Positions 10,447-23,000 of a stretch of DNA of 64,000 bases are shown in pieces. A program made the translations under genes and the position numbers. Below the pieces are notes generated by a model that was not told the origin of the DNA, made no database searches, and was given only the letters and a program-made list of their open reading frames with translations. Each line of letters opens with the position of its first letter. Position 1 is the first letter of the stretch. Source of the DNA: Paragonimus skrjabini miyazakii (Eukaryota > Platyhelminthes > Trematoda > Plagiorchiida > Troglotrematidae); NCBI GenBank assembly GCA_014338405.1, contig JTDE01000973.1:112608-176607 (forward strand), given 5' to 3'.

Positions 10447-13400
10447 AATATGACATGTAAACGTCTTTGTACTAATGGTCCGGAAGACATATATCTTTGA
10501 CAACTGTGCACATTAATATGAAGGTCTAGAAATGTTATTCCACGACATGCACGCCTACTTAACACGTGTCAACCTCGATTGTAAATTGATAGACTCATAT
10601 GCTGTGTACAAGAGATCACCGTATGTGTGCGACGGTTTGTGAGGAATAACCCTAAACATGACACACCCTTGTTGCGTCTAAAGTTCAAAACTGCTTCAAG
10701 GTGAACTCACCTCTTGCTTACAACCGCGCTTCGTACAGGATGTGCACTAATGCATTCCTAGATAGATATCTCATCGTCCATGATGAAGGAAGACGAAAAC
10801 TGTGTAGGTCGTTGATGTTGTCACCATGGGAAGCTTGGAAAGGTGAGCTCCCTCTCCAGATGATCGAAGATATAGAATGCAGTCCAAAAGGCTGAACAAG
10901 AAGGTTAAGTACCTATCTCATGTTTACCCCGATTAGTTATTTACCGCACTACTTGAAATCGTGCAAAACTAGTATCAGGTACATGTAAAGGTCGTTGTAA
11001 ACTATGCGGAAATTACTAATCCTGGATCAAAATGTATTGAGGAGGATAAATGTCCAAATGCACAGTGAGTTCTGCTGGTTCACAAAATATTCGCAGAAGG
11101 ATCTTGGGTAATGCGGTAACAAGACATTACTAAAATGCAAGATGAAGCACAATGGCTCACAACCACTTCATCACACCAACCTGACTGCTTTACGCCTACT
11201 TAGACTATTTGCACGGGTACTGTGAATTTTGACATTGATGTTTGTTGACGTGAGTTAATTGGTTCCAAGGTGACCGTTCGACGTAAGTAATCTGGTTAGT
11301 ACACATTCCAGTTCATATTCCCAGAGTTGCTTAGTATATATTTGCTTATGTACTTCAAAACATTTCTGCCTGTCTGTATGTATGACATGTGGTATATAGA
11401 TAGTGGGTGGAAATGTATTCAAAATTTGTCCCAAGCAATGTTTTTGTCACCACTTCCCTTGACTCTTTTCTATCGAACGCGACATTGAAAACTTAAATTT
11501 GTTCCTCATACTTTCAACCTTCGTAACATTATCTGTCCAGCTTTTAATTGCTTCTCATTAACCGCTCATTGGACGAGATTTTACACACTGAGCTGATCAA
11601 CATGTTAAACAGTTTCTCGTGGAGCTTACAATCTCCACCTAACAGTTCTGCTTCTTGTTCGTCTCATAGTCTTTATGTTCGTTCTTTGGTTTCCATACTT
11701 GCCACCCTTATGTATGCATTTGCGGAGATGTTTCGCTGTCTTCATTGTGGCTATCTCCTGTTTATCCATTCTCAAAACAAGCATATATAACTGCACGTGA
11801 TTAGGCGTTACATTCTTTTGTCTCCCAGCACTGGTGTCATCGCTCTCGTTTTCTATGCCAGTACGATCTAACGAAAAAACAACAAACAGTTCTTATTAAC
11901 ATGCATCAGCATGACATGATAGATAACCAACACTTCTGACATACATCTGTTCAGTTTCAAAACCCCTACACTTTGTCACATGTTTTTACAGCGACGAACT
12001 TTGTGACTGTCATACAATAGAGACCGTTCCTAAAATTGTTTTTTTTTTAATCACAAGCTTGTCAGGTTGCCGAACAACAAATGTCTATACACAGGTAGTC
12101 ATTTTTCATTTACTTATCTACTACAGTCGGATAAAACGGGTCTGTAAGTACATTTATGGAAGGCCTAGGTTCAACAGATTTCCGGATCACTGGAGATGAG
12201 TCCACCAATGCACGCAAGGCTCCACACACGCGCACACTATACACAAATACACCCTCAACCAACCAGCAAGTCAGCAACACTGCTCATTGTACAGACCGGA
12301 TGCATTGCACTGTTTGATTAAACAGTCTGCAGTAAGCAAGCTTTAAGAGGGGCTGGCACAAACAGGGAGATTTAACCAACCCGGTGAGTGAGTAGGTTTA
12401 ACTGGCTCACTCTATGATGTATCCAAATCCTCTCAGTGTCGCTACAGTGTCTGACTCATGTGCCGTATTAGTTACTATGTTCAACAGCTTGGTTGTCAGT
12501 AACAATCCATTAAGCCCCGACTGAACTTATCATCACCGGTAGTCTTTTCCGATCACTCAGAGATTTTTCTTAGCAATCATCTCCACACTATGGTCTAGTT
12601 CATCCCAGAACTTGAGCCTGCAAAATGGTGAAGACAGAAGACCTTTCAGCTGTTTGACAGCCTTTTTAAAAGTGCTTGGTGAAGCTTCATTTCTAAAAAA
12701 GATCATATTATCGAAGTATGTTGGAATATAACTGTTAGAGAATGTCATAACCACCCAACCGTTAAAGTCGAAATGCACAAAAGCACGATTGTTAAAGACG
12801 TCCGTAGTTGTGTTTGACTGAAAAATGGAATACTGCTCAAATTTTCTTACATCTACATTTTCAAGTAGGCCTTTTAAGCAAGTTTTGTTTGGAATTAAGG
12901 CACTAACTTAGATAATCATTCTTGTTTGCATACGGTGCTAGTACATTGTGTGGGCGATCTATCACTGAAAGTGACCGCATTTTCACATCTTAACTATCAG
13001 CTACATTCGACGGCGAGCGTTATTTAGTTTATGCTTTCTTCCTTGGGAAGTGGTTTTGGAACTCTTCTGAGGACTTCGTTCGCATACACAACTTGGTTGC
13101 ACAAAACCATCCACTCACCCAAATTCGACTAGGACAAAAAACCGACATTGGCGAGTACCTGTTTATTCGTAGACATTCGATGCTGTCACAATATCTTGTC
13201 TACAATCTGTCCTTCCTCCAGTTTTGACTCAACCCCCCTTGAATTTTGTCGCAACAGGTAGCCAACAAATCACGTTGCACAACTACGGTACACAAAGTCT
13301 GAACATGTGTACAGTGTGTCACGTCTGCCTAGATGCCACCATTTCTGTGGAAGAAAGTGAACGGAACGTCTTACGTAAATAGTTCAAACAGTTACGAAGG

Positions 13401-15685
13401 TTCCATACTCCTTAAGGTGACAGGTTCCACATTGTTGTGATATTGAAGTTCCTTAATGCAAAATCAGGAAATATCATTACTAGTTACCCGAACACTCATT
13501 GTGAAATAAACAAACATATATTTCTAACAGTCTGCCCTGGTTATTTCCTGTTAGTCGAAAATTCAGCCTATCTAAAAAAGCTGGTCATTAAACTCAAAAA
13601 TTTAAAATTTTTCCCAACCAAGCAAAACAGTTTTTGGCCCACCTAATCTTCTTAAACGTTCGTTCACTTCCACCTTGAGAAGAAATATTATTTCTCTCAA
13701 GACACACTGAATGAACACTGCAGTTTACCGAACAATTTAGAATTTCGAGGGAACAATGAATTAAAAAGTGTGCAAAAAGTTCCAGTTTGTGTTCGTGACC
13801 AAATCAACTGAGTAAATCATAAACTACAAAGAGCTTTTCAACGGCTTCTGTTCAATTTGCATCTCTATATTTAATTCCGGAAATTTTGTTCAGTCTTGGT
13901 CTGTGTTTTTCAAAGTTTACTAAAGGTGACTGTACCCCTATAAATTTGTTTCATTGTGCTGTGGCGAACTGCAAAAGTTGCACACTTTTGAGCTAAACAG
14001 TTTGTAGGGTAACTGAAATCCATAACAGAAATCGAATGCTATATTTTTGCTCTAGTATTTTTCGTTCTGTTTTAAACTGTGTCCTTCTTCTACTCTTAAT
14101 AAATTTTCATTGAAAATAATCCATTTGGATGCATCTCATTAGTTCTCACATCCCATCTTTAATATTCTTTCTCAAAGTGAATTTTCTATTCCACTAGTAA
14201 ACTGTCGTTAGCGCAGACTAGACGGCTGATTTACAGAAAGTTGCTTGTCTCTACTAGATTCGAGTTGACGGCGCTAGCACCTAAAATGTTTCACCTATTT
14301 TGCAATTCTCAGCCAGCTAACGGCAGTTCAGCAAAATTATGCAAAACACCCATTTACTTTTAAAGTCTTGTTGGTGCGGTGGCGGCCAATAACAGATGGA
14401 CATAAATCATCGGACTCATGTGATCCTTCCGTGGTGCATCGCCGCTTGTGTTCCGTTTTGCTACAAAAACGAAAATTCGAAAACTTACACGGTCTATTAA
14501 TCATCCACTAGATTCCTAGCGTTTGTCCGAGTAAAAACAAGATGTTACTCATGTGATCCATCAGACAAACCTCGTTTAGTTTCGTTAAGAGTAATGACTG
14601 TCACATATTTTCGGAATTTCACTTCGATCAATCGGAAATTATATCGCCCTATAAGTTTTTAAAAGTTTTCACGTTCAAAAATTTGATTGATTTGTTAAGT
14701 TTCAGATCGAAACTGCATATGATTTTCGAGTATTAATCAGATAATGTCACGAGAAAGCCGATGAAGAGATCCTCTTGAAAATATAACAATTCATTTCGGT
14801 TGATTACTTTCTGAAGCAAAACATCACAAATTCAAATAAGGCACATATTAGATATATATCTGACACTGTTTTGAGACCACTGAAGCAGCTGTAGCTTTTC
14901 GTCATCCACCAACTATTCTTAACTCACTTCTATTGAGATTGGTGCCATTAATACATATAAACTGAGAATACGTTCGCCAAATTGGCATCTACAGACGCAA
15001 TCTTCTTTCGAAATAATTCTCGATGGTAAACCTATTCGACATGAAGCGAGTCCACTGCATCAAACGTTAATTCCCACACACATTCCACTTTCGCTCATGG
15101 GCAAAGTTCCAGTCGACTCTGAGTGTCGTCACAGAAGTGTAACACATCGTTATTTCGTAAGTTTGTGAACTAATCATATCTGGTTTGCCTCCATTCATTG
15201 TTCAGTTGCCCAAATGCAGTGGAAGTGCGTATCATAGTCGTGTGTGCCATATATCTACGAAGATAGTGAGCTTCTGATTTTCTGTCTGCATCTATTGGAA
15301 TCCCTTCTGAAGAGTAAATGCGGTATATTATAATACAACTTCATTCTCAGGTAGAAATTCGTTTTTTTTCATCTGTGAAACTTGTCATTCACGCACATTT
15401 AGCATGATAAGGAGGATGGTCGATATTCTTTTGAAAATGTATGACCTGTACAGCAAGGTTAGTTGGCGAGGCACCTTCTGTCTACGGCGTTTGAACTAGA
15501 AAAAAACATTGGGAACATTTCACATCACTTTACATTACAGAAATGAAACGCACTGGGAAGCTTCCTCATATTGATTTTCATCCGGTATGATCAGTTCGTT
15601 CGTTCGAAATAATTTCAATGTCCTGCATTCTTGTAATTCGCCTTAGTCGTTATGGTGTCAAAATGAAAATAGGTCAACAGAATTT
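10447..15685. other. No supported gene
   Basis: This is a long stretch with only short frames: 10701-10895 plus, 11548-11790 plus, 12557-12778 minus, 13437-13646 plus. None shows a motif I know. A nine-base poly-T run lies near 12041. A somewhat GC-richer patch at 12160-12350 has the look of an old repeat, but no second copy was found. Confidence 0.45.
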
Positions 15686-15875
15686 TCATGTAGATTGAAC
15701 ACCACCCAAAATTGATCGCAACTGTCGCATTCCCATAGACTTTCCAGTCGGCCCCTTTCGAAAAGAAGCACTAGACTCGAGCTCTAATGAGAGCGAAACT
15801 CGAGTCTAGTGCTTCTTTTCGAAAGGGGTCGACTGGATAGTCAATGGGAATGCGACAGCTGCGATCAGTTCATTT
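15686..15875. mobile_element. MITE family P, near-complete palindrome (copy B)
   Basis: This has the same family layout as the 10.25 kb copy. The left arm is ATTGAACACCACCCAAAATT, GATCGCAACTGTCGCATTCC, CATAGACTTTCCAGTCGGCC. The right arm is GGTCGACTGGATAGTCAATG, GGAATGCGACAGCTGCGATC. The centre is very well paired: GCACTAGACTCGAG and CTCGAGTCTAGTGC flank the loop CTCTAATGAGAGCGAAA. The outer end of the right arm is shortened relative to the left (GCGATCAGTTCAT). Both this copy and the 10.25 kb copy are preceded by TTTTCAT.TAGATT, so the element may extend a few bases further left than the palindrome. Confidence 0.8.
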
Positions 15876-16221
15876 GTCACTGCCTATTCTTTAAGTAAAC
15901 TGTTGAACATGTCACACACATTCTGATGAGGTTCAACAGTACAACCTACTCCGGTGTTGATTAAGTGTCTGTATGTATAAATTTCAATCCTTTTAATCCC
16001 CTTTTGTAACCTTTTTTGAACTTAGAAGATAGTTACGTTAACCCGACTGTCTTGTGAATAAGCCCTATTGCAAATGTCGGGCACGTGTCTCTAAGTGAAT
16101 TAATCTAAGTCGCCAAGAACGATTTAACAGTACTGTGTTTATTCGACCAAAACTTGACAGTGTCGGATAGTAAACAATCGACAGTCAACACTTGATATGA
16201 TCACGAAGTCCAGTAAAATGG
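15876..16221. other. Upstream of endonuclease remnant; nothing clear
   Basis: This lies between the MITE and the retrotransposon-type pseudogene. It could contain more of that element's C-terminal half, but the plus-strand translation is broken by stops and I could not trace a zinc knuckle or reverse transcriptase motif. Confidence 0.35.
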
Positions 16222-16611
16222 GTGTCTGTTTCACTAGCACACTATCCCGTCTTCGAGGAGTTGCAATTACCAATGGCTAGCTCGTTCATCAAACCCATTT
16301 TGATCGTGGTTCGTGACAGTGCTGCTGTGGTGCTTGACGTCAGTATAGTGGATGATTACCGAAGCCAATTCGCCTGGACAGACAAACTTGCGAAGTACGG
16401 GACTGACTGCCATAATGCCGCTATTCAGTCAGTCCTCCATACTTTGGGCTGTGATGTGATCGTCTCTTTTCGCGGTATTAAATGTCCTTCTTCAAGTAAC
16501 GTTATTCTTTGACTGGGGCTGCACTCCTACACAGTCAACGATTTATGTCTACTGATTGTTCTAGGTTCTCTAAAAACCAACGAAACATTTATGCGGGGAA
16601 CCTGCCGTTAA
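16222..16611 (+). pseudogene. Remnant of RLE domain, R2/NeSL-type non-LTR retrotransposon
   Basis: The frame reads FIKPILIV, then VVLDVSIVDDY, W.DKLAKYG, and SFRGIKCPSSS. After an in-frame TGA at 16510-16512 it continues to a TAA at 16609-16611 with LGLHSYTVNDLCLL.VLGSL. This order matches the C-terminal restriction-like endonuclease (RLE) domain and tail of site-specific non-LTR retrotransposons: KPD[L/I], 12-14 residues, [V/L]D[V/A].[V/I], a W..K...Y helix, then YRG.W-type and LTVLGSL-type segments. The catalytic P-D has become P-I (residues 25-26). The second acid, D39, is kept at the expected spacing. With the internal stop and the missing reverse transcriptase, this is a dead 5'-truncated copy. 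The start at 16222 is only the edge of the open frame, not a real initiation site. Confidence 0.62.
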
Positions 16612-18642
16612 CTGTTGCCACCTCTCTTACAGTTGTCTCAATATGAAGGACATTTTTCTGTCCCGATGCGTGAGCCTTGACTGTGATAGCACTTCTGTGC
16701 CCTGAAGGGCTTTTCGATTTTGTGAGACTGACCGTTCATCCATTTTCTTTTTATCAATTTCATGTGTTTTTTTAAATTATAAACCCGTTTGTTACATATG
16801 GCACAAATAACTTTTTATGTGATGACTGACCCATTACCGCTTGCTATTCTTGTGAGAGGACTTTTCAAGTGTTCAGTGTTATTAACTATGCAGCGTCTCA
16901 AATTTGACATAAAGATTGTTTTCTCATTCACCTTTTTACATATCTGTAGCTTAATCTTGGTGTCACTGTTTGTTCTTTCCTTGAACGAAGCTTTATATAT
17001 TACTGTTCAAAATAAATGATACAGTAAGGCTACTGACCACAAATGCTGTCCCGATAACTCAACAGGTATTGTTACACGATGTCCTGTAGTATATCAAGGC
17101 GAATAACTCATGAATTCTACACGGCAAGATGAATAACAAGACGACGCCAGATATACCTCAGTAAATCATCCGTACAAAAGCTTGCCTGCGTAACGATTCT
17201 TATTCTCTCATCGTTTGTACTATCCAGCTTTACCGTTAACTTTCAAGTTAAATCAGAGCTCAGCACTTTTTATTTCGCAATTCTTGTCATACTCGGGTGT
17301 CCACAGTTAACTTTCAGAATTCCGTTCTTGACAACACATACTGAACCATATTTTTGGATGTTTAGACTCGATATGGTACTCTTCTGATGGTGGTAAATTA
17401 TAAACAGATATTTTATATGTATATTCGCCATGTTATCAAATTCTCTGATGGATCCTGAGAGTAATTCTAAACGACATGAGCTTTTTGACTACATTTTCAG
17501 CTGAGCATTTTTGAACGTTACGATGTTTTTTTAAATTTGTACTTGAGTCGATTCAACTCGGAATGAAACAGATATGACGAGCGATATTTTGGTCACATGT
17601 TCACATATTGTTAAGCTTTCGTAAAGACCATTAGCGGAGTATCATGACAGATGCACGGTTGACTGCTTAATGGCACATATCCGGTTGACAAGACATGGGA
17701 AAATACAACAAAGGGCTTGTGCTAGACAGCGCCCCAGAATGACGACAGTATTCCAGGCTGATGTAGTCGCAGGAAGTTGTAGAGTATTTTGTCTGTGCTA
17801 TTTCCCATAATGCCTACTAAAAATACCGAAGCAACTGTCTTCGCATTACGTTCATTTGTTTTGAAAATTGAATTATGTCCGTTTGATAATACGACCGATA
17901 TTAAGGGACAAATTAACTGTATAACGGCTGTCTAGTCGTGCCCTTATAGTGCTGTAAAATGTCATTTATTAAAGTGGAACTTTCACTGGTTTTATTGTTG
18001 TTATAATGTGGGATCGTTTAGATGTTTTTCCAATCAGTGACTAGGTAGCTTGAATCTGCAGACGCATCTAAAACTTTGTTGTACACGCTCAAACTGTTCA
18101 CAGCATACGCCATGATTAACGTTTAAATAAACCGTTTGCACCGACAGCAATAATTTCAGACTCGTCGAAGTCAATGCTCCTAAAGTTCCTGCATAGCTTT
18201 CTGGTCAATGGGCTAAACGCTAAATAGACTACATCAGCGGATAATCGATCTTTTTTAAGTCGTTGTGTTACTGGATCAGACCAATGGCATTATCTTCGTA
18301 GAAATATCAATTTCTGTTGAGGTGCAGTGCAGTTCCCAGATATGTTTCTAAGGTTAGGTTCTGGCATTTGTTTATCTACAAGTTAAGCTCACCAACACTG
18401 CAACATTTAGTGGATATACTAGGCTGGCCTACCCTCAAATTGAAGACTGTTCGAAATAGACAGTTAAGCTTTAGGCCTGTTTGTTCATGCATCTGATCCC
18501 CCAACCACATTTGCATGGTCAAAAATGTCTTCATATGGACAACATTTACACTGTTTATTTAGTTTGAAATGATTTGAAATAAATGGTCACTGTTTTAATA
18601 CCGGTGTTGGTAAGGATACCTACTACTCATAAACCCCAATCA
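16612..18642. other. No supported gene
   Basis: This may include the 3' untranslated end of the retrotransposon remnant just upstream. The frame 16789-17019 plus is hydrophobic and AT-rich and looks like chance. No repeat or RNA gene was recognised. Confidence 0.45.
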
Positions 18643-18740
18643 AAGCAAAACCCGAGTCTACTGCATTTTTTGAAAGAGGCTGGCCGGAAAGTCTGTCAGA
18701 ATCCGAAGGTAGTGATCAGACATAAATGATGTTCGACTTG
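18643..18740 (+). mobile_element. MITE family P, right half only
   Basis: The order GCAAAACCCGAGTCTACTGC, TTTTTTGAAAGAGGCTGGCC, GGAAAGTCTGTCAGAATCCG, AGTGATCAGACATAAATGAT, GTTCGAC follows the centre and right arm of the palindromes at 10.25 and 15.69 kb. It is more diverged than those. The left arm is absent. Confidence 0.55.
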
Positions 18741-19499
18741 AAATGAACCAACCCCCGGCTACTTACTAGTAATTTTGTTTTGTGATAGCTTCACAGTGGT
18801 TGGCGTGTTCGTGTGAATGAGGTGCTGTGTAAGTGGGAAGAGGTGAACATTTATAATTTGCTTACAATTTCGACTTCGCTTTTGACAGGAGCTTGCTGCG
18901 ACGTTACGAGTGACCAGGCTTTACAGATGCAGTATACTAATGTGATTTGACCTTTGGGAGAAGAGTGATGCAGCTGCCGCTCGCTGTCTACATTTCCTAC
19001 TGCTTAGCCATTTAGGGGACGGATTAAATACTTGGATCAGGTCGAAATGAACAAAGTCAAGCAAACGCTAGAACAACTGTCAGATGATGTGCAAAACGAA
19101 ATTTTCCTTACAACTCACCCCCAGCTCATTGTTAACTTGGCTAGCGGACGGAAAGGAATATGGAAAGCAATGATACGGTATATGGAAAGCAAGATTAATA
19201 AGTCTACCATTTTTTAACATACGCATGGGGAAAGCTGCGGACGGCCTCATTCACCGAGGCGTCCATAGCAACACTAATTGAACGGGTCATTACCTGTACC
19301 TTGAAAGCTTTGTACTCCAATTCCATAAATGAGTTTTGAGCGCACGTTGTCTGATCGGACCAGACTTATCTGCATTGAATATACTGTTCAAAAAAAAAGA
19401 TAATTTTGTAACAACCGACCCTACAACTAAAGCGTTACTCTAAGCTGTTTATTGTAAGATTCAAACAATCGCTTATTACAGGAATTCGACCAGACACAA
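18741..19499. other. Upstream of PLE fragment; unassigned
   Basis: A 61-codon plus-strand frame at 19032-19217 (charged, with KQTLEQLSDDVQNEIFL) could derive from the same element or be unrelated. I recognise no domain in it. Confidence 0.35.
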
Positions 19500-20090
19500 T
19501 GTATAAAAGCCGATACTTCTTCGCTTTCTCTTCAAAGACGATGAGGTATGACAACTACTTCACCATCGTCCGGCTATTTCTACCGAGGAAACAAGCAGGC
19601 CTTCCAGGTGAGTTTGTTCAAGGAATTTCGGATTCCAGAGTCCTATATGAAACAACCGGTACCTGAGTCAGCCAAATCCAATGTTATCTATGAATATCGC
19701 TGTAGATGCGGAGCATCCTACATATGTTGGACTGATCGTCAGTTACTTCCTGTGGTCGCTTGTTTGTTTCTTCACACTGATCTATAAGTGGTCTCTCTAT
19801 TCAAGATGCGGCGAAATTTGTCCAGACAAAAATCTTGTAATATCAGCTTACTGTCCATTTTATTCACATGTAGTATATCCTTCGGTTATTCGTTGAGAAC
19901 GTGGACTCGGTTTTTCGCTCATTTCAAGTCCAAGAAAACAGATTCATCAAATAGGTATAACAGATTCGATGGCCGCACTACTGTACTGCTTCATAATTAC
20001 GAAATCAATTACAGAATGTCACTTGAAACAACAAGGCACTTGCTGGAAACTAGGCCTTTAACGATTTACCAGACGAAACGGCAATAATAG
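19500..20090 (+). pseudogene. PLE GIY-YIG endonuclease fragment
   Basis: Near 19516 the reading FAFLFKDDEV resembles the PLE linker FLPFKGDxx. From 19678 SNVIYEYRCRCGASYI then CWTDRQL follows the GIY-YIG core, with the glycine of YIG lost (YICW instead of YIGR). The frame then breaks. A later frame (19788-20087) contains SLETTRHLLETRP, which fits the SSIARHLLETGH helix of the same domain. At least two frameshifts are needed to link these parts, so the copy is dead. No reverse transcriptase could be traced upstream. Confidence 0.65.
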
Positions 20091-23000
20091 ATCAGGCCTT
20101 CGCTTACTTTGTGCTAGCAGTTATACGGGAAGTGGGACCTCAAAAGTAGTTTCATTTCATTAAGAAAATGAGTCTGTTGTTCATAATGTTCATACTGTTG
20201 ACGAATGTGCATCCAAGTAATGAACTGTGCCGGTTTAAGGAGGTAGGCTTAGTCAAACTGCTATGAATTTACGTGTGTACCAACAGATCACATACACAGA
20301 CATACTCGTAAGGTGATCCTAATCGTCCCCAGCGACCAACTTGGAGAAAGAGACTTATTTGACATTTTAATTTTCACACATAACACCGTAATACCAGCTA
20401 ACTTTAAAGTCGAAAGAAGATATATTTGTTTTGCACAGTTACTGCAAAAAGGTTTTCTGTGAGTCCTGCTACTCGTAGTGGGTGAAGAATTTGAGAATCG
20501 TATAACACTAGTATAGCACGTAACAATAGAGCTCGGATAAAATCGTAAATATTAAATTGAAAGGAATTCGTTAGATTGGTTCTGTTTGTCACCGTTGGGC
20601 AGGTAGTCAGAAATTGTGCATAGCTCATGCCGCATACCACTAGGAATATCTCACAAATGTGCACCCTGAGTGAAGTTTTCTCTGGATAGGCTGTCGGACT
20701 TGTCAACGGTAGACCCGAATGCAAATTTGGTGACAGTTGTTTCATCTTCATGCCTACAAATGTGGCCGTTTATCATCCACTCTCAAGGTGTCTGAAGTTT
20801 TGGCTGTCACACACAGTCACTTATTGGCACAGCAGCGTGCGTCAGGTTGAAAGGTCAATATTCAACAATAGCCACCTGCAGGTGAATACATCTTTCGCAT
20901 CCCGATTGAATTATCTTTCATTCCCCTCAGAAATCAAGCGCTTTATTGCAGTTCCGTGATTTGGAGAACCCGTCAGTAGTGCATATTCTTACCATGGCCG
21001 GAATATAGGTACGAACCACGCTTTTAAACGGCAACCGTTATGATCTGTTAAGCTATTGATCTCACATTGGGCACAATAATTATCGTGTCTGAACCTCCGA
21101 CCTTGTAAAAAAATGCAGCGTTAAACACTACAGACTAGCTTTATCAAGCACAAAGCTCGAATATAGCGCTTCTCTTGAAAAGCGATGTGCATTTCATAAC
21201 AACAAATATCCCTACTCTTTATATGTGAACATCATGTGCTAGCGAAGCTCGTGAATAATCATAGAATTATATCATACTGGACACAACGTTGATATAAAAC
21301 ATGTATGCGAGAGTAAACTGGACAAAGTAAGCATCACATTCAACTTAAGTCGATCAAATCATTGCTAGAAATGAGAATATCGTATAGTTAAAATTTTCAT
21401 CCACCCAAAGTAACTGAAACCGTTAAGTAGTGATTATTCGTGGTGTAGATAGTAGAACGTGGAAAAGGTGAATTATGGTAAAGCTTTTGTAGGATCGCAA
21501 CGGTAAATTGTTCAATGTGAGTCCAGCCTCTGCAGCTGGAGGCAGAAGTTGGAATTTCAGAACTTTCAGCTACCAGCTGTTGTGTTAACAAACAACACTA
21601 GGTGCAACATATGCAATCTTGTATGTCTTGTTAATTTTACCGCTGTTACAAAGTGTATAGTACTCATCGATACACTTAGGTAGGCGTGTGGTGCTGTAGC
21701 CGACCGACTTAGGTCGCACAGGAAAAAGTGAATGGGAAAGCACAAAATCAACATAAAATAATGTTTTATTTTCAAAAATAGACACACCTGAAAACAAGGT
21801 TAAAACAAATATGTATTCTGTCAGTACGTAAGTCATTGTTGATACCAACAGTGCTTCATCTATTAACTTTTCTGATAAACTTTTTACATTTGAATGGCAA
21901 CGAGTCACATATCGTTTTGATTTCTATTTAAGAAACAATGTGCATGATGATTTTTGCTAATCACCTTCAAACTGACACTTTATGATCGGTTTACTACTTG
22001 CTTGGACTCATCGAATATAGATAGTGGAGATGGCGGTTCAAAACGGCAACCCATCACATTACGATACAAAATTCTTATCCGACCGGCCACCATGTATATG
22101 AGCATCGCTGGTGACTAGGGAATTTTGATATGTTCGAATTTTAACTCGCTTTTCATCCAGTTTATGGTTATCTGTGTAAAAGGAGTGAGAAGCAAGTTAT
22201 GACTTAAGTCATGTCCACTTGACAAGACAATCCAGTATGTGGATGCAAGTTCATCGCAAGTCCTATCGTGTGTTCACATTCTCATGGTTTTGTTAGTCAA
22301 ATTGTTTCTGAAGTTTTATCATTGCCAGAAGAACAATTCTGTTAAAAAATATGGGCTATGGTGATTTCCTTTTATATAACTCGTACGTTAAACGTCCAGG
22401 GGACACATTCAGGAATGCTTGTTTTTTGTTGAGCGTCTAATATTCCGAAATAAGTTCTAGACTGCCATACATCATATTTCCAGATTTATGTTCCAATATA
22501 TCTATGGTAATTACTTTCCTATGGCTGCAATGTAGACCGTCGCGAAAACAAAATTTTACATATTTTCTGGTCATCTTTGGGTAAACCTTTTCCCTACAGC
22601 TTTTAATCTATTTATGTCAAACCTACCATTGTTGACTTTTGTTTCAAATTGAGTGAAAAAATAATGTCCGATAGACAATCGTCTGAGGTGGTCCTGTTAT
22701 GGACAGTAACCATTAGGTCAAAAAGTATTAATATATCTTTCTGGACATTTCAGAATAGTTGACATTTCTGATCGCTTTATTGATGAAGTTCGCCGATATA
22801 TTAATCACGTGATCAAAGGGCGTCGGTTCGATAAAAACCTATCTGTTCCAGAATACTGACAAGACTGATAATTTGACACTCGCTGGTACACAAACCTTCG
22901 ACTGAATGTTTAGAAAGACGATGAGGTGTTTTGGTTGTAATCAATCACTGCACAACATTTCACATTCGACTTTATTAGACAAGCAGATACAGAACCATAA

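Noticed and set aside
12160..12350. GC-richer patch as a further copy of repeat D or a SINE
   Set aside because: Could not be aligned convincingly with any other part of the window.
20404..20751. 115-codon minus frame as a candidate gene
   Set aside because: No domain, no splice or promoter support, and AT-rich residues. Left as unassigned.
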